A stretch of 64,000 nucleotides of DNA from Aurantiacibacter spongiae (lineage in GTDB: Bacteria; Pseudomonadota; Alphaproteobacteria; Sphingomonadales; Sphingomonadaceae). The notes beneath the pieces are model-generated. The model made no database searches and had not been told where the DNA came from. It was given only the letters and a program-made list of their open reading frames with translations. The translations under genes and the position numbers were made by a program. The stretch covers positions 1,116,001 through 1,180,000 of the forward strand of contig NZ_RPFZ01000001.1 of NCBI RefSeq assembly GCF_003815535.1, read 5' to 3'. Positions 42,529-51,619 of the stretch are shown here, in pieces; the first letter of the stretch is position 1, and the number at the start of each line of letters is the position of its first letter.

Positions 42529-44592
42529 ATGAACAATTCACAGACAAAGACACTGACGCTGGCGTTGCTCGCCGGCACTGCGGGCGCCGGACTGTTTGCC
42601 ACCGCCGCCAGTGCGCAGGAAATCGTCGGCGACGACGGATACGAATGCGTTCTGACGAATGACGGCCTGGCAACCACCACCACCGCCAATGCCAACGCCG
42701 TCGGCGAAGACGCGCTGGCCTGCGGTGAGGAAGCCGAGACCGCCGGCGACAACTCGACCGCCGTCGGCGGAGAGTCGTCCGCCACCAACGTGAACGCCTC
42801 CGCCTTCGGTCACAGTTCCGAGGCGACCGGCTTCGGCGCGACCGCACTGGGCGCCGCGGCGAGCGCCACCAACGATGGCGCGACCGCCATCGGTCTGGAA
42901 GCGAATGCCTCGGGTTTCCTCTCGTTCGCCGGCAATTACCGCGCCACCGCCTCGGGCCAGGAAGCGCTCGCCATCGGCGCCGACAGCGATTTCAACGGGA
43001 CCGGCGCGCTGGCTGCCGGCATCGGTTCGATCGCGCTGGGTTCGGATACCGAGGCGCTCGGTCAGGATGCGATCGCCATCGGCTCCTTCAGCAGCGCCGA
43101 CAATATGAGCGCCGTCGCCATCGGCGTGCGCGCCGCGGCGACCGGTGACAACGCCGCGGCGTTCGGCAGCGACGCGAGCGCGGCCGGCCTCGATTCGCTC
43201 GCCATCGGCTACAACGCGCAGGCCCGTTCGGACCAGTCCACCGCCATCGGCAACGATTCCGTCGCCACCGGCGAAGACGCGCTGGCCATTGGCGACAGCG
43301 CCGTGGCGCGCGGCGCGTCCTCCACCGCCATTGGCGGCGAGAGCTTCGCCAACAGCCCCGGCACGACCTCGATCGGCTGGCAGTCGGCGGCCACTGACGA
43401 ACGCGCCACCGCGGTCGGCCACCTCGCCACCGCGCAGGGCGTGCGCTCGCTGGCCATCGGCGAGAACGCCGATGCCCGCTCCGACTACTCGACCGCCATC
43501 GGCAACGAGGCGATCGCCACCGGCGAAGATTCCATCGCCGTGGGTGACAGCGCCGTGGCCCGGGGCCCCTCGTCCACCGCGTTCGGCGGAGAGAGCTTCG
43601 CCAACAGCCCCGGCACGACCTCGATCGGCTGGCAGTCGGCGGCCACTGACGAACGCGCCACCGCGGTCGGCCACCTCGCCACCGCGCAGGGCGTGCGCTC
43701 GCTGGCCATCGGCGAGAACGCCGATGCCCGCTCCGACTACTCGACCGCCATCGGCAACGAGGCGATCGCCACCGGCGAAGATTCCATCGCCGTGGGTGAC
43801 AGCGCCGTTGCGCGGGGCCCCTCGTCCACCGCGTTCGGCGGAGAGAGCTTCGCCAACAGCCCCGGCACGACCTCGATCGGCTGGCAGTCGGCGGCGATCG
43901 AAGAACGCGCCACCGCGCTCGGTCATCTGGCGCGGGCCGAAGGTGTACGCTCGCTGGCCGTCGGCGAATCCGCCTCCGCCACGGGTGAAACCTCGGTCGC
44001 CATCGGCAACGAATCGGTCGCGTCAGGGACCAACTCGATCGCCATCGGCAACGGCGCGCAGGCCACCAATGACGGCCAAGTCGTCATTGCCAGCCTGGGA
44101 ACCAGCACGGCATCGCAGATGGGTGCGCTCAGCTTCGTGACGGCTGACGCCAACGGCACGCTCGGCCTGGTGGCCGGCCCGGACCTGTCCGGCTTCGCCA
44201 GCGCCGCCGACGTGGCCGACAACACCGCCGCCATCGCGGTGAACAGCGGCCTCATCAGCGCCAACACCGCCAGCATCGCGTCCAACTCGGCCGCGATCGG
44301 CACGCTGCAGGGCCAGACGGCCACGTTGTTCGATCTCGCCAACGAGAACGCCAGCGGCGTGCGCGAAGCCAATGAGGGCGTCGCCATGGCGCTGTCGATG
44401 GAATCGCCGGTGCTCATGCCGACCGACAGCTTCGGCATCGCCGGCGGCTTCGGCTACTACAACAACCGCGTCGCCGGCTCGGCCAGCGTCGCGGCGCGCA
44501 TCAGCGACAACGCCGCCTTCACCGGCGGCGTGGGCATCGGCTTCGACGAAGGCGAAGTCGGCGCCCGGGCCGGCTTCCAGATGACCTGGTAA
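42529..44592 (+). CDS. YadA-like trimeric autotransporter adhesin
   Basis: This 687-residue protein has a signal peptide (KTLTLALLAGTAGAGLFATAASAQ), then a long head of YadA 14-residue repeats (variants of STAIGNEAIATGED and SIAVGDSAVARG), a short coiled-coil stalk (about 570-630, NTAAIAVNSGLISANTAS) and a C-terminal YadA anchor (FGIAGGFGYYNNRVAG ... GFQMTW) that forms the trimeric outer-membrane pore. Such proteins mediate adhesion or autoaggregation. The ATG at 42529 is eight bases from AGGAAGG; an ATG at 42523 is closer but less well placed. A 252-bp block is duplicated within the head. Confidence 0.9.
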   Translation: MNNSQTKTLTLALLAGTAGAGLFATAASAQEIVGDDGYECVLTNDGLATTTTANANAVGEDALACGEEAETAGDNSTAVGGESSATNVNASAFGHSSEATGFGATALGAAASATNDGATAIGLEANASGFLSFAGNYRATASGQEALAIGADSDFNGTGALAAGIGSIALGSDTEALGQDAIAIGSFSSADNMSAVAIGVRAAATGDNAAAFGSDASAAGLDSLAIGYNAQARSDQSTAIGNDSVATGEDALAIGDSAVARGASSTAIGGESFANSPGTTSIGWQSAATDERATAVGHLATAQGVRSLAIGENADARSDYSTAIGNEAIATGEDSIAVGDSAVARGPSSTAFGGESFANSPGTTSIGWQSAATDERATAVGHLATAQGVRSLAIGENADARSDYSTAIGNEAIATGEDSIAVGDSAVARGPSSTAFGGESFANSPGTTSIGWQSAAIEERATALGHLARAEGVRSLAVGESASATGETSVAIGNESVASGTNSIAIGNGAQATNDGQVVIASLGTSTASQMGALSFVTADANGTLGLVAGPDLSGFASAADVADNTAAIAVNSGLISANTASIASNSAAIGTLQGQTATLFDLANENASGVREANEGVAMALSMESPVLMPTDSFGIAGGFGYYNNRVAGSASVAARISDNAAFTGGVGIGFDEGEVGARAGFQMTW
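43312..43923 (+). repeat. Tandem 252-bp repeats in the YadA-like gene
   Basis: Units start at 43312, 43564 and 43816 (the third partial). Each encodes 84 residues, six YadA head repeats, from GxSSTAxGGESFANSPG to GDSAVAR. Units one and two are nearly identical in DNA; the protein changes are A to P and I to F at the start. The third diverges after WQSAA. Such identity implies recent duplication and allows length variation by recombination. Confidence 0.9.
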
Positions 44593-44634
44593 GCCCGGCG
44601 GCGTAACGCCTCACTCCTGTGGACCAGGAGCGGT

Positions 44635-44677
44635 GAAGGGGCCGGAACCCGATGGCGGGTTCCGGCCCCTTCTTTTT
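44635..44677 (+). terminator. Rho-independent terminator after the YadA-like gene
   Basis: A perfect 16-bp stem (GAAGGGGCCGGAACCC with its complement) closes a six-base loop and is followed by TTTTT. It ends the autotransporter transcript 43 bp after its stop codon. Confidence 0.9.
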
Positions 44678-44753
44678 GCGCGCGTCCCTTGGCGCGGGCG
44701 CCGCGCTTCCCTAGGCAGCGCTTACGAACAGACACAACCGGAGCAGCCACGAC

Positions 44754-45860
44754 ATGAAGACCAGAGCCGCCGTCGCCTTCGAAGCGAAACAGCCGCTCGA
44801 GATCGTCGAACTCGACCTCGACGGCCCCGAGGACGGCGAAGTGCTGGTGGAGCTGATGGCGACAGGCATCTGTCACACCGATGCCTACACGCTGTCGGGC
44901 AAGGATCCCGAGGGCATCTTTCCCAGCGTGCTGGGTCATGAAGGGTGCGGCGTCGTGCGAGAGGTCGGCAAGGGCGTCACCAGCGTAGCCGAAGGCGATC
45001 ACGTCATCCCGCTATACACGCCCGAATGCCGGCAATGCGCGATGTGCCTGTCGGGCAAGACCAACCTGTGCAGCGCCATCCGCGAGACGCAGGGCAAGGG
45101 TCTGATGCCGGATGGGACCAGCCGCTTTTCCTACAACGGGCGCACGATCCATCACTACATGGGTACTTCGACCTTCTCCAACTTCACCGTTCTGCCGGAA
45201 ATCGCGGTGGCGAAGATCCGCGAGGACGCGCCGTTCGACACCACCTGCTATGTCGGCTGCGGCGTGACCACGGGTGTCGGCGCGGTGGTCAACACCGCCG
45301 ATGTGCGGCCTGGCGATACGGTGGCGGTATTCGGCCTCGGCGGTATCGGCCTGAACGTCATCCAGGGTGCCAGACTTGCAGGCGCGGACACGATCATCGG
45401 CGTCGATCTCAACCCGGATCGCGAGGAGTGGGGCCGCAGGTTCGGCATGACGCATTTCGTCAACGCCCGCGAAACCGGCGATGTCGTCGCCGCGATCGTG
45501 GAGATGACCGGCGGCGGTGTCGATTACAGCTTCGAATGTATCGGCAACACCGATGTCATGCGCCAGGCGCTGGAATGCTGCCACAAGGGCTGGGGCACCA
45601 GCGTCATCATCGGCGTGGCCGAGGCCGGCGCGACGATCGAGACACGCCCCTTCCAGCTGGTGACGGGCCGCAACTGGCGCGGCACCGCCTTCGGCGGCGC
45701 GAGGGGCCGGACTGACGTGCCGAAGATAGTCGACTGGTACATGGACAAGAAGATCGAGATCGACCCGCTCATCACCCACCGGCTGAGCCTGGAGGAGATC
45801 AACAAGGGTTTCGAACTGATGGAAAGCGGCGAGAGCATTCGCGGCGTGGTCATCTACTGA
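44754..45860 (+). CDS. frmA: S-(hydroxymethyl)glutathione dehydrogenase / class III alcohol dehydrogenase
   Basis: This 368-residue enzyme oxidises the glutathione adduct of formaldehyde with NAD. Catalytic zinc ligands are in [13 protein letters not shown] and LGHEGCGVV, structural zinc is held by [15 protein letters not shown], and the Rossmann motif is [28 protein letters not shown] and [11 protein letters not shown] are class III signatures. CGGAGC precedes the ATG. It starts a run with a VOC protein, a CPBP protein and S-formylglutathione hydrolase, the next step of the pathway. Confidence 0.95.
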   Translation: MKTRAAVAFEAKQPLEIVELDLDGPEDGEVLVELMATGICHTDAYTLSGKDPEGIFPSVLGHEGCGVVREVGKGVTSVAEGDHVIPLYTPECRQCAMCLSGKTNLCSAIRETQGKGLMPDGTSRFSYNGRTIHHYMGTSTFSNFTVLPEIAVAKIREDAPFDTTCYVGCGVTTGVGAVVNTADVRPGDTVAVFGLGGIGLNVIQGARLAGADTIIGVDLNPDREEWGRRFGMTHFVNARETGDVVAAIVEMTGGGVDYSFECIGNTDVMRQALECCHKGWGTSVIIGVAEAGATIETRPFQLVTGRNWRGTAFGGARGRTDVPKIVDWYMDKKIEIDPLITHRLSLEEINKGFELMESGESIRGVVIY

Positions 45861-45875
45861 AGGAGGAAGCGGCAG

Positions 45876-46271
45876 ATGCTCAGTCATGTGATGGTCGGAT
45901 CGAACGACATCGAACGGTCAAAGCGTTTTTACGACGCGGTTCTGGCCACGCTGGGAGCGGGCGAGGCAATGCGCAGCGAGAACCGGTCGGGCCAGGTGCG
46001 GTATTTCTACATCCACGACGGGTCGACCTTCGCCATCAGCGAACCGATCAACGCCGAACCGGCGACCGGCGGCAACGGTTCGACGGTCGGCTTCAAGTGC
46101 CAGTCGCTCGATCAGGTGAAAGCCTTTCACGACGCGGCGGTGAAGAACGGCGGGACGGCGATCGAGGATCCTCCCGGTCAGCGCGACGGCGGGGCGCTCG
46201 GTCCGATGAACCTTGCCTATGTCCGCGATCCGGACGGCAACAAGCTGTGCGCCATTCACCGGATCGGTTGA
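45876..46271 (+). CDS. VOC-family (glyoxalase/bleomycin resistance-like) protein
   Basis: The 131-residue protein has the paired beta-alpha-beta-beta-beta modules of the vicinal-oxygen-chelate fold: HVMVGSNDIERSKRFYDAVLATLG and a second half ending NLAYVRDPDGNKLCAIHRIG. The metal-ligand positions His4 and the His/Glu late in the chain are plausible. GGAGG precedes the ATG, 15 bp after frmA, so it is co-transcribed; relatives beside frmA are common, but the reaction is unknown. Confidence 0.88.
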   Translation: MLSHVMVGSNDIERSKRFYDAVLATLGAGEAMRSENRSGQVRYFYIHDGSTFAISEPINAEPATGGNGSTVGFKCQSLDQVKAFHDAAVKNGGTAIEDPPGQRDGGALGPMNLAYVRDPDGNKLCAIHRIG

Positions 46272-46323
46272 GCGGGTGCGGCTCCCCGCCCGCAGGCGCG
46301 ACTGACGACGGGCGCACCCGCGC

Positions 46324-47055
46324 GTGACGCCCGCCGTGTCGCTCGTCCTGTTCGCCTGCTGGTGGGTCGTTCCGCTGCTCGTTCTCGCAATCCTGCGCGT
46401 TTCCGGACAAGTCCGGATCGTGTGGCGATGGCTGGCGCTCGCTCTCGCGGTGCATGCTCTCTACGCCCTGGCTGGCTACACCTCTTTGCCGACAGGCTAT
46501 GCCGACACGGTCGCGCAAGCGCGCTGGATCGGCAGGCTGGCGCAGCTTGCCGCGGGGGCGGCGATGGCCTTGCTGCTGCTCGCCAATGCGCGCACCCGGC
46601 ACGGCTGGCTGACGCCGGAAGGGCTGGGGCTGACGATCAGACAGAGGGCCGGTTCGCTGACCTGGTCCCTCGCCGGTATCCTCCTCCTCGCCCTCATGGG
46701 CTGGCTGGCAGGCGCGGGCGCCGAGCCGGCCACGGGAGGCGGACGGCTCTACCCCCTGCTGCTGTCCGGCCCCGCCGAGGAGCTTGCGTTTCGCGGCTTG
46801 CTGCTCTCGCTGCTGGCGGCGGCCCTCGGCGGTACGGTGCGCGCGCTGGGCTGGGCGGCGGTGCTGACCACCCTGCTCTACGCCCTGACGCAGGGTATCG
46901 GGGCCGAAGGCACGGCCATCGCTATCCAGGTGCGCGAGATCGGCTATCACGTGCTCGTCGGAACAATCCTGGTGCTCATGCGCCTCAATTCCGGAAGCCT
47001 GCTGCTACCGGTCATCGGGAATACCGTTCTCGGCCTCGCCATGCGGCTGGCCTGA
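46324..47055 (+). CDS. CPBP-family membrane protein, catalytic histidines apparently lost
   Basis: This 243-residue protein has about seven hydrophobic segments and the CPBP (Abi/Rce1-like) motif 1 GPAEELAFRGLLLSLL, holding EExxxR. Motif 2, normally FxxxH, reads LLYALTQG, and motif 3, normally HxxxN, reads PVIGNTV; both His residues are missing. It may be an inactive or altered relative. The frame starts with GTG at 46324. It lies between the VOC gene and fghA on the same strand. Confidence 0.78.
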   Translation: MTPAVSLVLFACWWVVPLLVLAILRVSGQVRIVWRWLALALAVHALYALAGYTSLPTGYADTVAQARWIGRLAQLAAGAAMALLLLANARTRHGWLTPEGLGLTIRQRAGSLTWSLAGILLLALMGWLAGAGAEPATGGGRLYPLLLSGPAEELAFRGLLLSLLAAALGGTVRALGWAAVLTTLLYALTQGIGAEGTAIAIQVREIGYHVLVGTILVLMRLNSGSLLLPVIGNTVLGLAMRLA

Positions 47056-47070
47056 CAAGTGGAGAGAGAT

Positions 47071-47904
47071 TTGGAAACCATTTCGCAAAGCCGCTGCTAC
47101 GGCGGAACCCAGGGCGCCTACCGGCACGATAGCCGTACCACCGGGACGCCGATGACCTTCGCCGTGTACGAACCGGAACATCGCAGCACGGGCAGGCTGC
47201 CGGTGATCTGGTGGCTGTCGGGCCTGACCTGCACGCACGAAAACGCGATGAACAAGCTCGAATACAAGGAAGCGTGTTCGGAACACGGCATCATCTTCGT
47301 ATGCCCCGACACATCCCCGCGCGGAGACGAAGTTCCCGACGACGAGGCATACGATTTCGGCAAGGGCGCCGGCTTCTACGTCGATGCCACGCAGGATCCG
47401 TGGGCGGACAGTTTCCGGATGCGCTCCTATATCGAGGACGAGTTCATGGATGTCGTCGCGCAGAATTTCCCCGTCGACATGGAGCGGCAGGGGATTGCCG
47501 GCCATTCGATGGGCGGGCACGGCGCGCTCACCGTCAGCCTGCGCAATCCGGGCCGGTTCCGCTCGACCAGCGCCTTCTCGCCGATCGTCTCGCCGCTGAA
47601 CTGCCCGTGGGGAGAGAAGGCAATGACCGGCTATCTCGGCCCCGACCGCGAAGCCTGGCGACCCTATGACAGCGTCGCGCTGATCGAGGACGGTGCGCGG
47701 ATCGACAATCTGGTGGTGCATCAGGGCCGCGACGACCAGTTTCTCGACGAACAGCTCAAGACCTGGCTCCTGTCCGATGCGCTGCGTCATGCCGGGATGG
47801 ATGCCGCGGTCCACATGCACGAAGGCTACGACCATTCCTATTTCTTCGTCTCCACCTTCATCGCCGGAAACATCGCCTGGCATGCCGAGAGGCTGAAGGC
47901 ATGA
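47071..47904 (+). CDS. fghA: S-formylglutathione hydrolase
   Basis: The 277-residue esterase-D-type hydrolase splits S-formylglutathione to formate and glutathione after FrmA. It has SGLTCTHENAMNK, the nucleophile elbow GHSMGGHGAL, and the acid and His at GRDDQFL and EGYDHSYFFVSTF. I choose the TTG at 47071 (ETISQSRCYGG follows) because family members begin METxS-xN--YGG and GGAG sits six bases upstream; a GTG at 47059 is possible. mobA overlaps its end. Confidence 0.93.
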   Translation: METISQSRCYGGTQGAYRHDSRTTGTPMTFAVYEPEHRSTGRLPVIWWLSGLTCTHENAMNKLEYKEACSEHGIIFVCPDTSPRGDEVPDDEAYDFGKGAGFYVDATQDPWADSFRMRSYIEDEFMDVVAQNFPVDMERQGIAGHSMGGHGALTVSLRNPGRFRSTSAFSPIVSPLNCPWGEKAMTGYLGPDREAWRPYDSVALIEDGARIDNLVVHQGRDDQFLDEQLKTWLLSDALRHAGMDAAVHMHEGYDHSYFFVSTFIAGNIAWHAERLKA

Positions 47905-48428
47905 TCCTGGGGGCGGTGCTGGCGGGTGGACAGTCGACTCGTTTCGGTTTCGACAAGGCACAGGCGCGGCTGGACGGTCGCACGCTGCTGGCGCGCGCCG
48001 TGGATGCGCTGTCGGGCTGGTGCGAATTCGTGGTCATCGTCGGCCGCGAGAGCGGACCGGCGCCCTGTATCCCCGACTGGCCGCGCGCCGGCATGGGGCC
48101 GCTGGCCGGCGTGGCCGCCGCCCTGCGCCTGGCGGAGGACGAGGATTACGACAGCGTGCTGACCTGCGGGGTGGATTCGGTCGCGCTGCCGGGCGACCTG
48201 CTCGACCTGCTTTCCCCCGCCCCGGCCTATCTCGCCGTGCAACCCGTGATCGGGCACTGGCCGACCGCGGGTGCCGCGACCGCAGATGCCGTCCTCCATT
48301 CGGACGGACGCCATTCAATGCTCGCGTTTGCGGAAGCGATCGGCGCGCGCGGGGTGGAAAGCGGCGATCCCCCCGGCAACATCAATACGCCTGCCGACCT
48401 CGCGCGCCATGACCGCCGCGCCAGATAG
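47901..48428 (+). CDS. mobA: Molybdenum cofactor guanylyltransferase MobA
   Basis: This 175-residue nucleotidyltransferase attaches GMP to molybdopterin to form the MGD cofactor used by formate dehydrogenases. It carries GAVLAGGQSTRFGFDKA (GTP-binding loop with RxGxxKx) and MGPLAGVAAALRLA, and a DxD-like LTCGVDSVALP. The ATG overlaps the fghA stop (ATGA) and the gene overlaps fdhD by 20 bases, so fghA-mobA-fdhD is a coupled unit linking formaldehyde removal to formate oxidation. Confidence 0.92.
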   Translation: MILGAVLAGGQSTRFGFDKAQARLDGRTLLARAVDALSGWCEFVVIVGRESGPAPCIPDWPRAGMGPLAGVAAALRLAEDEDYDSVLTCGVDSVALPGDLLDLLSPAPAYLAVQPVIGHWPTAGAATADAVLHSDGRHSMLAFAEAIGARGVESGDPPGNINTPADLARHDRRAR

Positions 48429-49203
48429 CGGGGAAGCGACCGAATTCCGCGCGGACGGCACCATAATGCCTGTTCGCCGGCAGTGGGTGCCGGAGGTGCC
48501 CGTCGCGCTTGAATATAACGGCCTGTCCTACGCGGTCATGATGGCGACGCCCCGCGATCTGGCCGATTTCGCGCGCGGCTTCGCGCTCACCGAGGGGCTG
48601 GCGCGAACCCATGCCGACATCACCGACATAGCCAGCGCGCGCGTCGAGGGCGGCCATGTCGTACGCGCGCGGCTGACCGGGCTGGGGGTGGAAAAACTGA
48701 CCGAGCGCGTCCGCGCGCGGGTCGCCGAAAGCTCGTGCGGGCTGTGCGGAATCGAGAATATCGAGGCGGTCAACGCGGCCCTGCCGCCGGTGCCGCCCCA
48801 TGCCCGGCTGGACCCGCGCGCCGTCCTTTGCGCGGCGGCGGCCCTGCGCGAACACCAGCCGCTCGGCCGGACGACGGGTGCCGCGCATGCCGCCGCCTTC
48901 TGCGCGCGCGATGGCACGCTTCGCGAGGTGCGCGAGGATGTCGGGCGGCACAACGCGCTCGACAAGCTGATAGGCGCGCTCGCCGTGGCGGGCGTCGACC
49001 TGGCGGCGGGGTTCGTCCTGTCGAGCGCGCGCTGCTCCTACGAGATCGTCGAGAAGGCCGTGCGCGCCGGGGCGAGCGCGCTCGCCACCGTCTCGCTGCC
49101 GACCGGCATGGCGGTGGATCGGGCGCGCGCGGCGGGGCTCTCGCTGTTCTGCCTCGCCCGCGACGACAGCGTGCTACGCGTTCACGACAGATCCACGAGG
49201 TAA
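48409..49203 (+). CDS. fdhD: FdhD, sulfur carrier for formate dehydrogenase maturation
   Basis: FdhD moves sulfur from IscS onto the molybdenum cofactor of formate dehydrogenase. The 264-residue protein shows ESSCGLCGIENIEA with the conserved CxxC loop, FARGFALTEGLA, and REVREDVGRHNALDKLIGA (split around residue 185), all FdhD signatures, and LSSARCSYEIVEKA. The formate dehydrogenase itself is not in the window, which is a reason to expect it elsewhere in the genome. Confidence 0.94.
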   Translation: MTAAPDSGEATEFRADGTIMPVRRQWVPEVPVALEYNGLSYAVMMATPRDLADFARGFALTEGLARTHADITDIASARVEGGHVVRARLTGLGVEKLTERVRARVAESSCGLCGIENIEAVNAALPPVPPHARLDPRAVLCAAAALREHQPLGRTTGAAHAAAFCARDGTLREVREDVGRHNALDKLIGALAVAGVDLAAGFVLSSARCSYEIVEKAVRAGASALATVSLPTGMAVDRARAAGLSLFCLARDDSVLRVHDRSTR

Positions 49204-49276
49204 CGTATCGGTTACACCTGCGAGCGCATTATCATTGACGCCCGGGTCCGCAATCTGGTCTTTTCGCAGGCGACGC

Positions 49277-49762
49277 ATGACAGAAACTCTTTCCGCCTAC
49301 CTTCCGCTGGACGTGATCGCGCATTTCGCGGCTACCCCGTTCGGAACGGCGGCGGTCGCGCTGGTACTGCTGGTCGCCACGGCATCGGTCGTGGCCCTCT
49401 CGCTTCCCGGAACGCTGACGCCCCTGTCCTTTACCGGCGGAATGCTGCTGGGCGCTTCGGGCATTGCCGTCGTCCTGCTGGGCGCCCTCGTGGGGAGCCA
49501 CCTGCTGTTCCTCGCCTCGCGCCGCTACCTTGCCGGTTTCATGCAGCGGCGTTTCGGAGAGAGGCTGGACGGGATCGGCGATTACCTGGCGGCGCGCGGG
49601 CCGCTTTATGTCGTGGGCGCGCGGCTCGGCGGGGTGCCCCACCTGCTGGTGACGGCAGGCTGCGCTGCCACCCCGATCAGCGCCCGCGCCTTTCTCGGCG
49701 CCAGCCTGCTGGGGATGCTTCCGGCCATCTCGCTCGCCGCCATCGCCGGCTCGGCGATGTAG
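49277..49762 (+). CDS. DedA/TVP38-type (VTT-domain) membrane protein
   Basis: This 161-residue protein has about four hydrophobic segments. The core matches the VTT/SNARE-associated Golgi domain: TPLSFTGGMLLGASGIAVVLLGALVGSHLLFLASRRYL (split) with the helical hairpin and basic residues, ending RLGGVPHLLVTAGCAATPIS. These proteins are thought to move lipids across membranes. It is shorter than most DedA proteins. The ATG at 49277 was chosen for its hydrophobic N-terminus. Confidence 0.78.
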   Translation: MTETLSAYLPLDVIAHFAATPFGTAAVALVLLVATASVVALSLPGTLTPLSFTGGMLLGASGIAVVLLGALVGSHLLFLASRRYLAGFMQRRFGERLDGIGDYLAARGPLYVVGARLGGVPHLLVTAGCAATPISARAFLGASLLGMLPAISLAAIAGSAM

Positions 49763-49849
49763 GCCGCCGCCGGGAGCCTGGTGTAAGGATAGCCTTTACG
49801 TCTCTCCCCTAACGTCGCCCTCGTCCGACGCGAGGGAGTTACCGGCAGC

Positions 49850-51004
49850 TTGGCGATAAACGCACTTTTCGCGATGGCCGGCCTTGTTGCCGGTCTCGCC
49901 GTGCTGTGCGCGATCACCTTCGCCGCGCTGCAACGCGCCCCGGCGATGCTCTGGCTGGGTGCGGCCCTGCTGATCGGCGTGGGGGAGAGCCTGGCCTTGC
50001 GGGATGCACGGCTTTCCACGCTCGACATTCTCGCGGTCGCCGTCACCATTCCGGCGTCCTATGTCTGTGTCGGAGAAGCGGTCCGCCTCGCCTACGGGAT
50101 GGACCGTTCGGGCAAAGGCTATTTCGCTGGCGCGGGCGTGCTGGTTCTCGCCAGCGCCGTGCTTCTCCAGGTGGAGCGGGTCGCTCCCGTCCTGCAGACC
50201 GCGCCGAGCCAGCTGGCCGCCGCCATCGCGCTCGTCCGCATGACGCTGGCGGTACGCCGCCGCGGAGCCGCGCGCCATCCGGTCGATACGCCGCTGTTCA
50301 TAGCGCTGACCTGCGTCACGGTGGTGCATCTCGCCCGCATCCCGGTTTTCCCCATCCTGATCGGACGCGAGACGCCCTTCGCCAGTCTGTCGCACATGGC
50401 CTTGCAGGCAAGCCTCGTCACGGCGTTCAGCGTGCTCGTGCCGATCGTCGTCTTTCTCGTGATCGCGCGGGTCGTCGCGAACGCGCTCGCCAGCCATCGC
50501 CTGGAGGCCGAGCGCGACTACATGACCGGCCTGCCCAACCGCCGCGCCTTCGAGGACTACGCCGCCGCCAACCGGCAGCGCGGCGGGGCGCTGGTGCTGT
50601 GCGACATCGACAAGTTCAAGACCATCAACGACCGCTTCGGCCATCCTGCGGGAGATGCCGTGATCCGCGCCTTTGCCGACCTGTTCGACGGGCCGGAAAT
50701 GCCGGCGCGGATCGGCGGAGAGGAGTTCGCCGTCTGGATGCCGGGCGCGACGATTTCCCGGGCGCGGGCTTTTGCCGAGACAATGCGGTCCGAGATCGCC
50801 ACGCTGCGCCTGGTCGAGGTGGTCGGCGACCATCGCATTACCGCCAGCTTCGGCATCGCGCCCTTTGCCGCCGGCTGCGAGGTCGACGCGGTCATGGCCG
50901 AGGCTGACGGGGCGCTCTATGCCGCGAAGGTGGCGGGCCGCGACCGGGTGTGCATCGCGGGCGAACGGATCGCGTCCGGGCGTCGCGATACGCTTGCCGC
51001 CTGA
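49850..51004 (+). CDS. Membrane-anchored diguanylate cyclase (GGDEF)
   Basis: The 384-residue protein has seven or so N-terminal hydrophobic segments (to about residue 215) and a GGDEF domain: DYMTGLPNRRAFEDY, GALVLCDIDKFKTINDRFGHPAGD (split), and ARIGGEEFAVWMPG. The GGEEF motif is intact, so it should make cyclic di-GMP; no RxxD inhibitory site precedes it. A TTG at 49850 with GAGGGAG 11 bases upstream seems the start; the ATG at 49874 is the alternative. It lies just before the convergent metW. Confidence 0.88.
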   Translation: MAINALFAMAGLVAGLAVLCAITFAALQRAPAMLWLGAALLIGVGESLALRDARLSTLDILAVAVTIPASYVCVGEAVRLAYGMDRSGKGYFAGAGVLVLASAVLLQVERVAPVLQTAPSQLAAAIALVRMTLAVRRRGAARHPVDTPLFIALTCVTVVHLARIPVFPILIGRETPFASLSHMALQASLVTAFSVLVPIVVFLVIARVVANALASHRLEAERDYMTGLPNRRAFEDYAAANRQRGGALVLCDIDKFKTINDRFGHPAGDAVIRAFADLFDGPEMPARIGGEEFAVWMPGATISRARAFAETMRSEIATLRLVEVVGDHRITASFGIAPFAAGCEVDAVMAEADGALYAAKVAGRDRVCIAGERIASGRRDTLAA

Positions 51005-51010
51005 AGCGCT

Positions 51011-51619
51011 CTATTCCCGGCTCAACCGGAAGACCGCATGCTCGGCGCGCAGATTCGCCCGCGCCCGCCCGATCTCCCGCCCTCCGGCGAAGAACCAGCT
51101 GTCGGCGAGGATAACCCGCCTGCCCGCCAGATACTCGCGGAAATCGGCGATGGTCAGGTGATGGATGTTAGGCGTTTCGTACCAGCTGCCCGGCAGATGC
51201 CGCGTCACCGGCATGCGTCCCTTCGCCAGCAGCGCGGCGCGCATCCGCCAGTAGGCGAAATTGGGGAAGCTGACGAAGGCCTCCCGTCCGACGCGCAGGA
51301 GCTGACGCAGCAGCCAGTCGGGTCGCTGCGCCGTCTGCAGGGTCTGGCTGAGAATGGCGACATCGAAGGCATTGTCGGGATAGTCGGCGAGGTCGCGATT
51401 GGCGTCGCCCTGCACCACGGACAGTCCGCGCGCCACCGCCCGCTCGACCAGCTTCGCATCGATTTCCATGCCGCGCGCGTCGCAGCCTCGGGCATCGCGT
51501 AGCACCGCCATCAGATCGCCCGCCCCGCACCCCACGTCGAGCACGCGCGCCTCGCGCCGGACATGGTGGGCGATCTTTTCCAGATCGGGCCGCAGGTCGT
51601 AGGCGGTCGACGGTTTCAT
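51011..51619 (-). CDS. metW: MetW methyltransferase-fold protein
   Basis: This 202-residue protein is a Rossmann methyltransferase with [45 protein letters not shown], and the MetW-specific [18 protein letters not shown] and [13 protein letters not shown]. MetW works with MetX in methionine synthesis of proteobacteria. Its ATG overlaps the metX stop (ATGA), so metX-metW is one operon. Confidence 0.93.
   Translation of the reverse strand: MKPSTAYDLRPDLEKIAHHVRREARVLDVGCGAGDLMAVLRDARGCDARGMEIDAKLVERAVARGLSVVQGDANRDLADYPDNAFDVAILSQTLQTAQRPDWLLRQLLRVGREAFVSFPNFAYWRMRAALLAKGRMPVTRHLPGSWYETPNIHHLTIADFREYLAGRRVILADSWFFAGGREIGRARANLRAEHAVFRLSRE

Noticed and set aside
50600-50750. Allosteric I-site in the diguanylate cyclase
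   Set aside because: The residues five before GGEEF are not RxxD, so product inhibition by this route is not supported.
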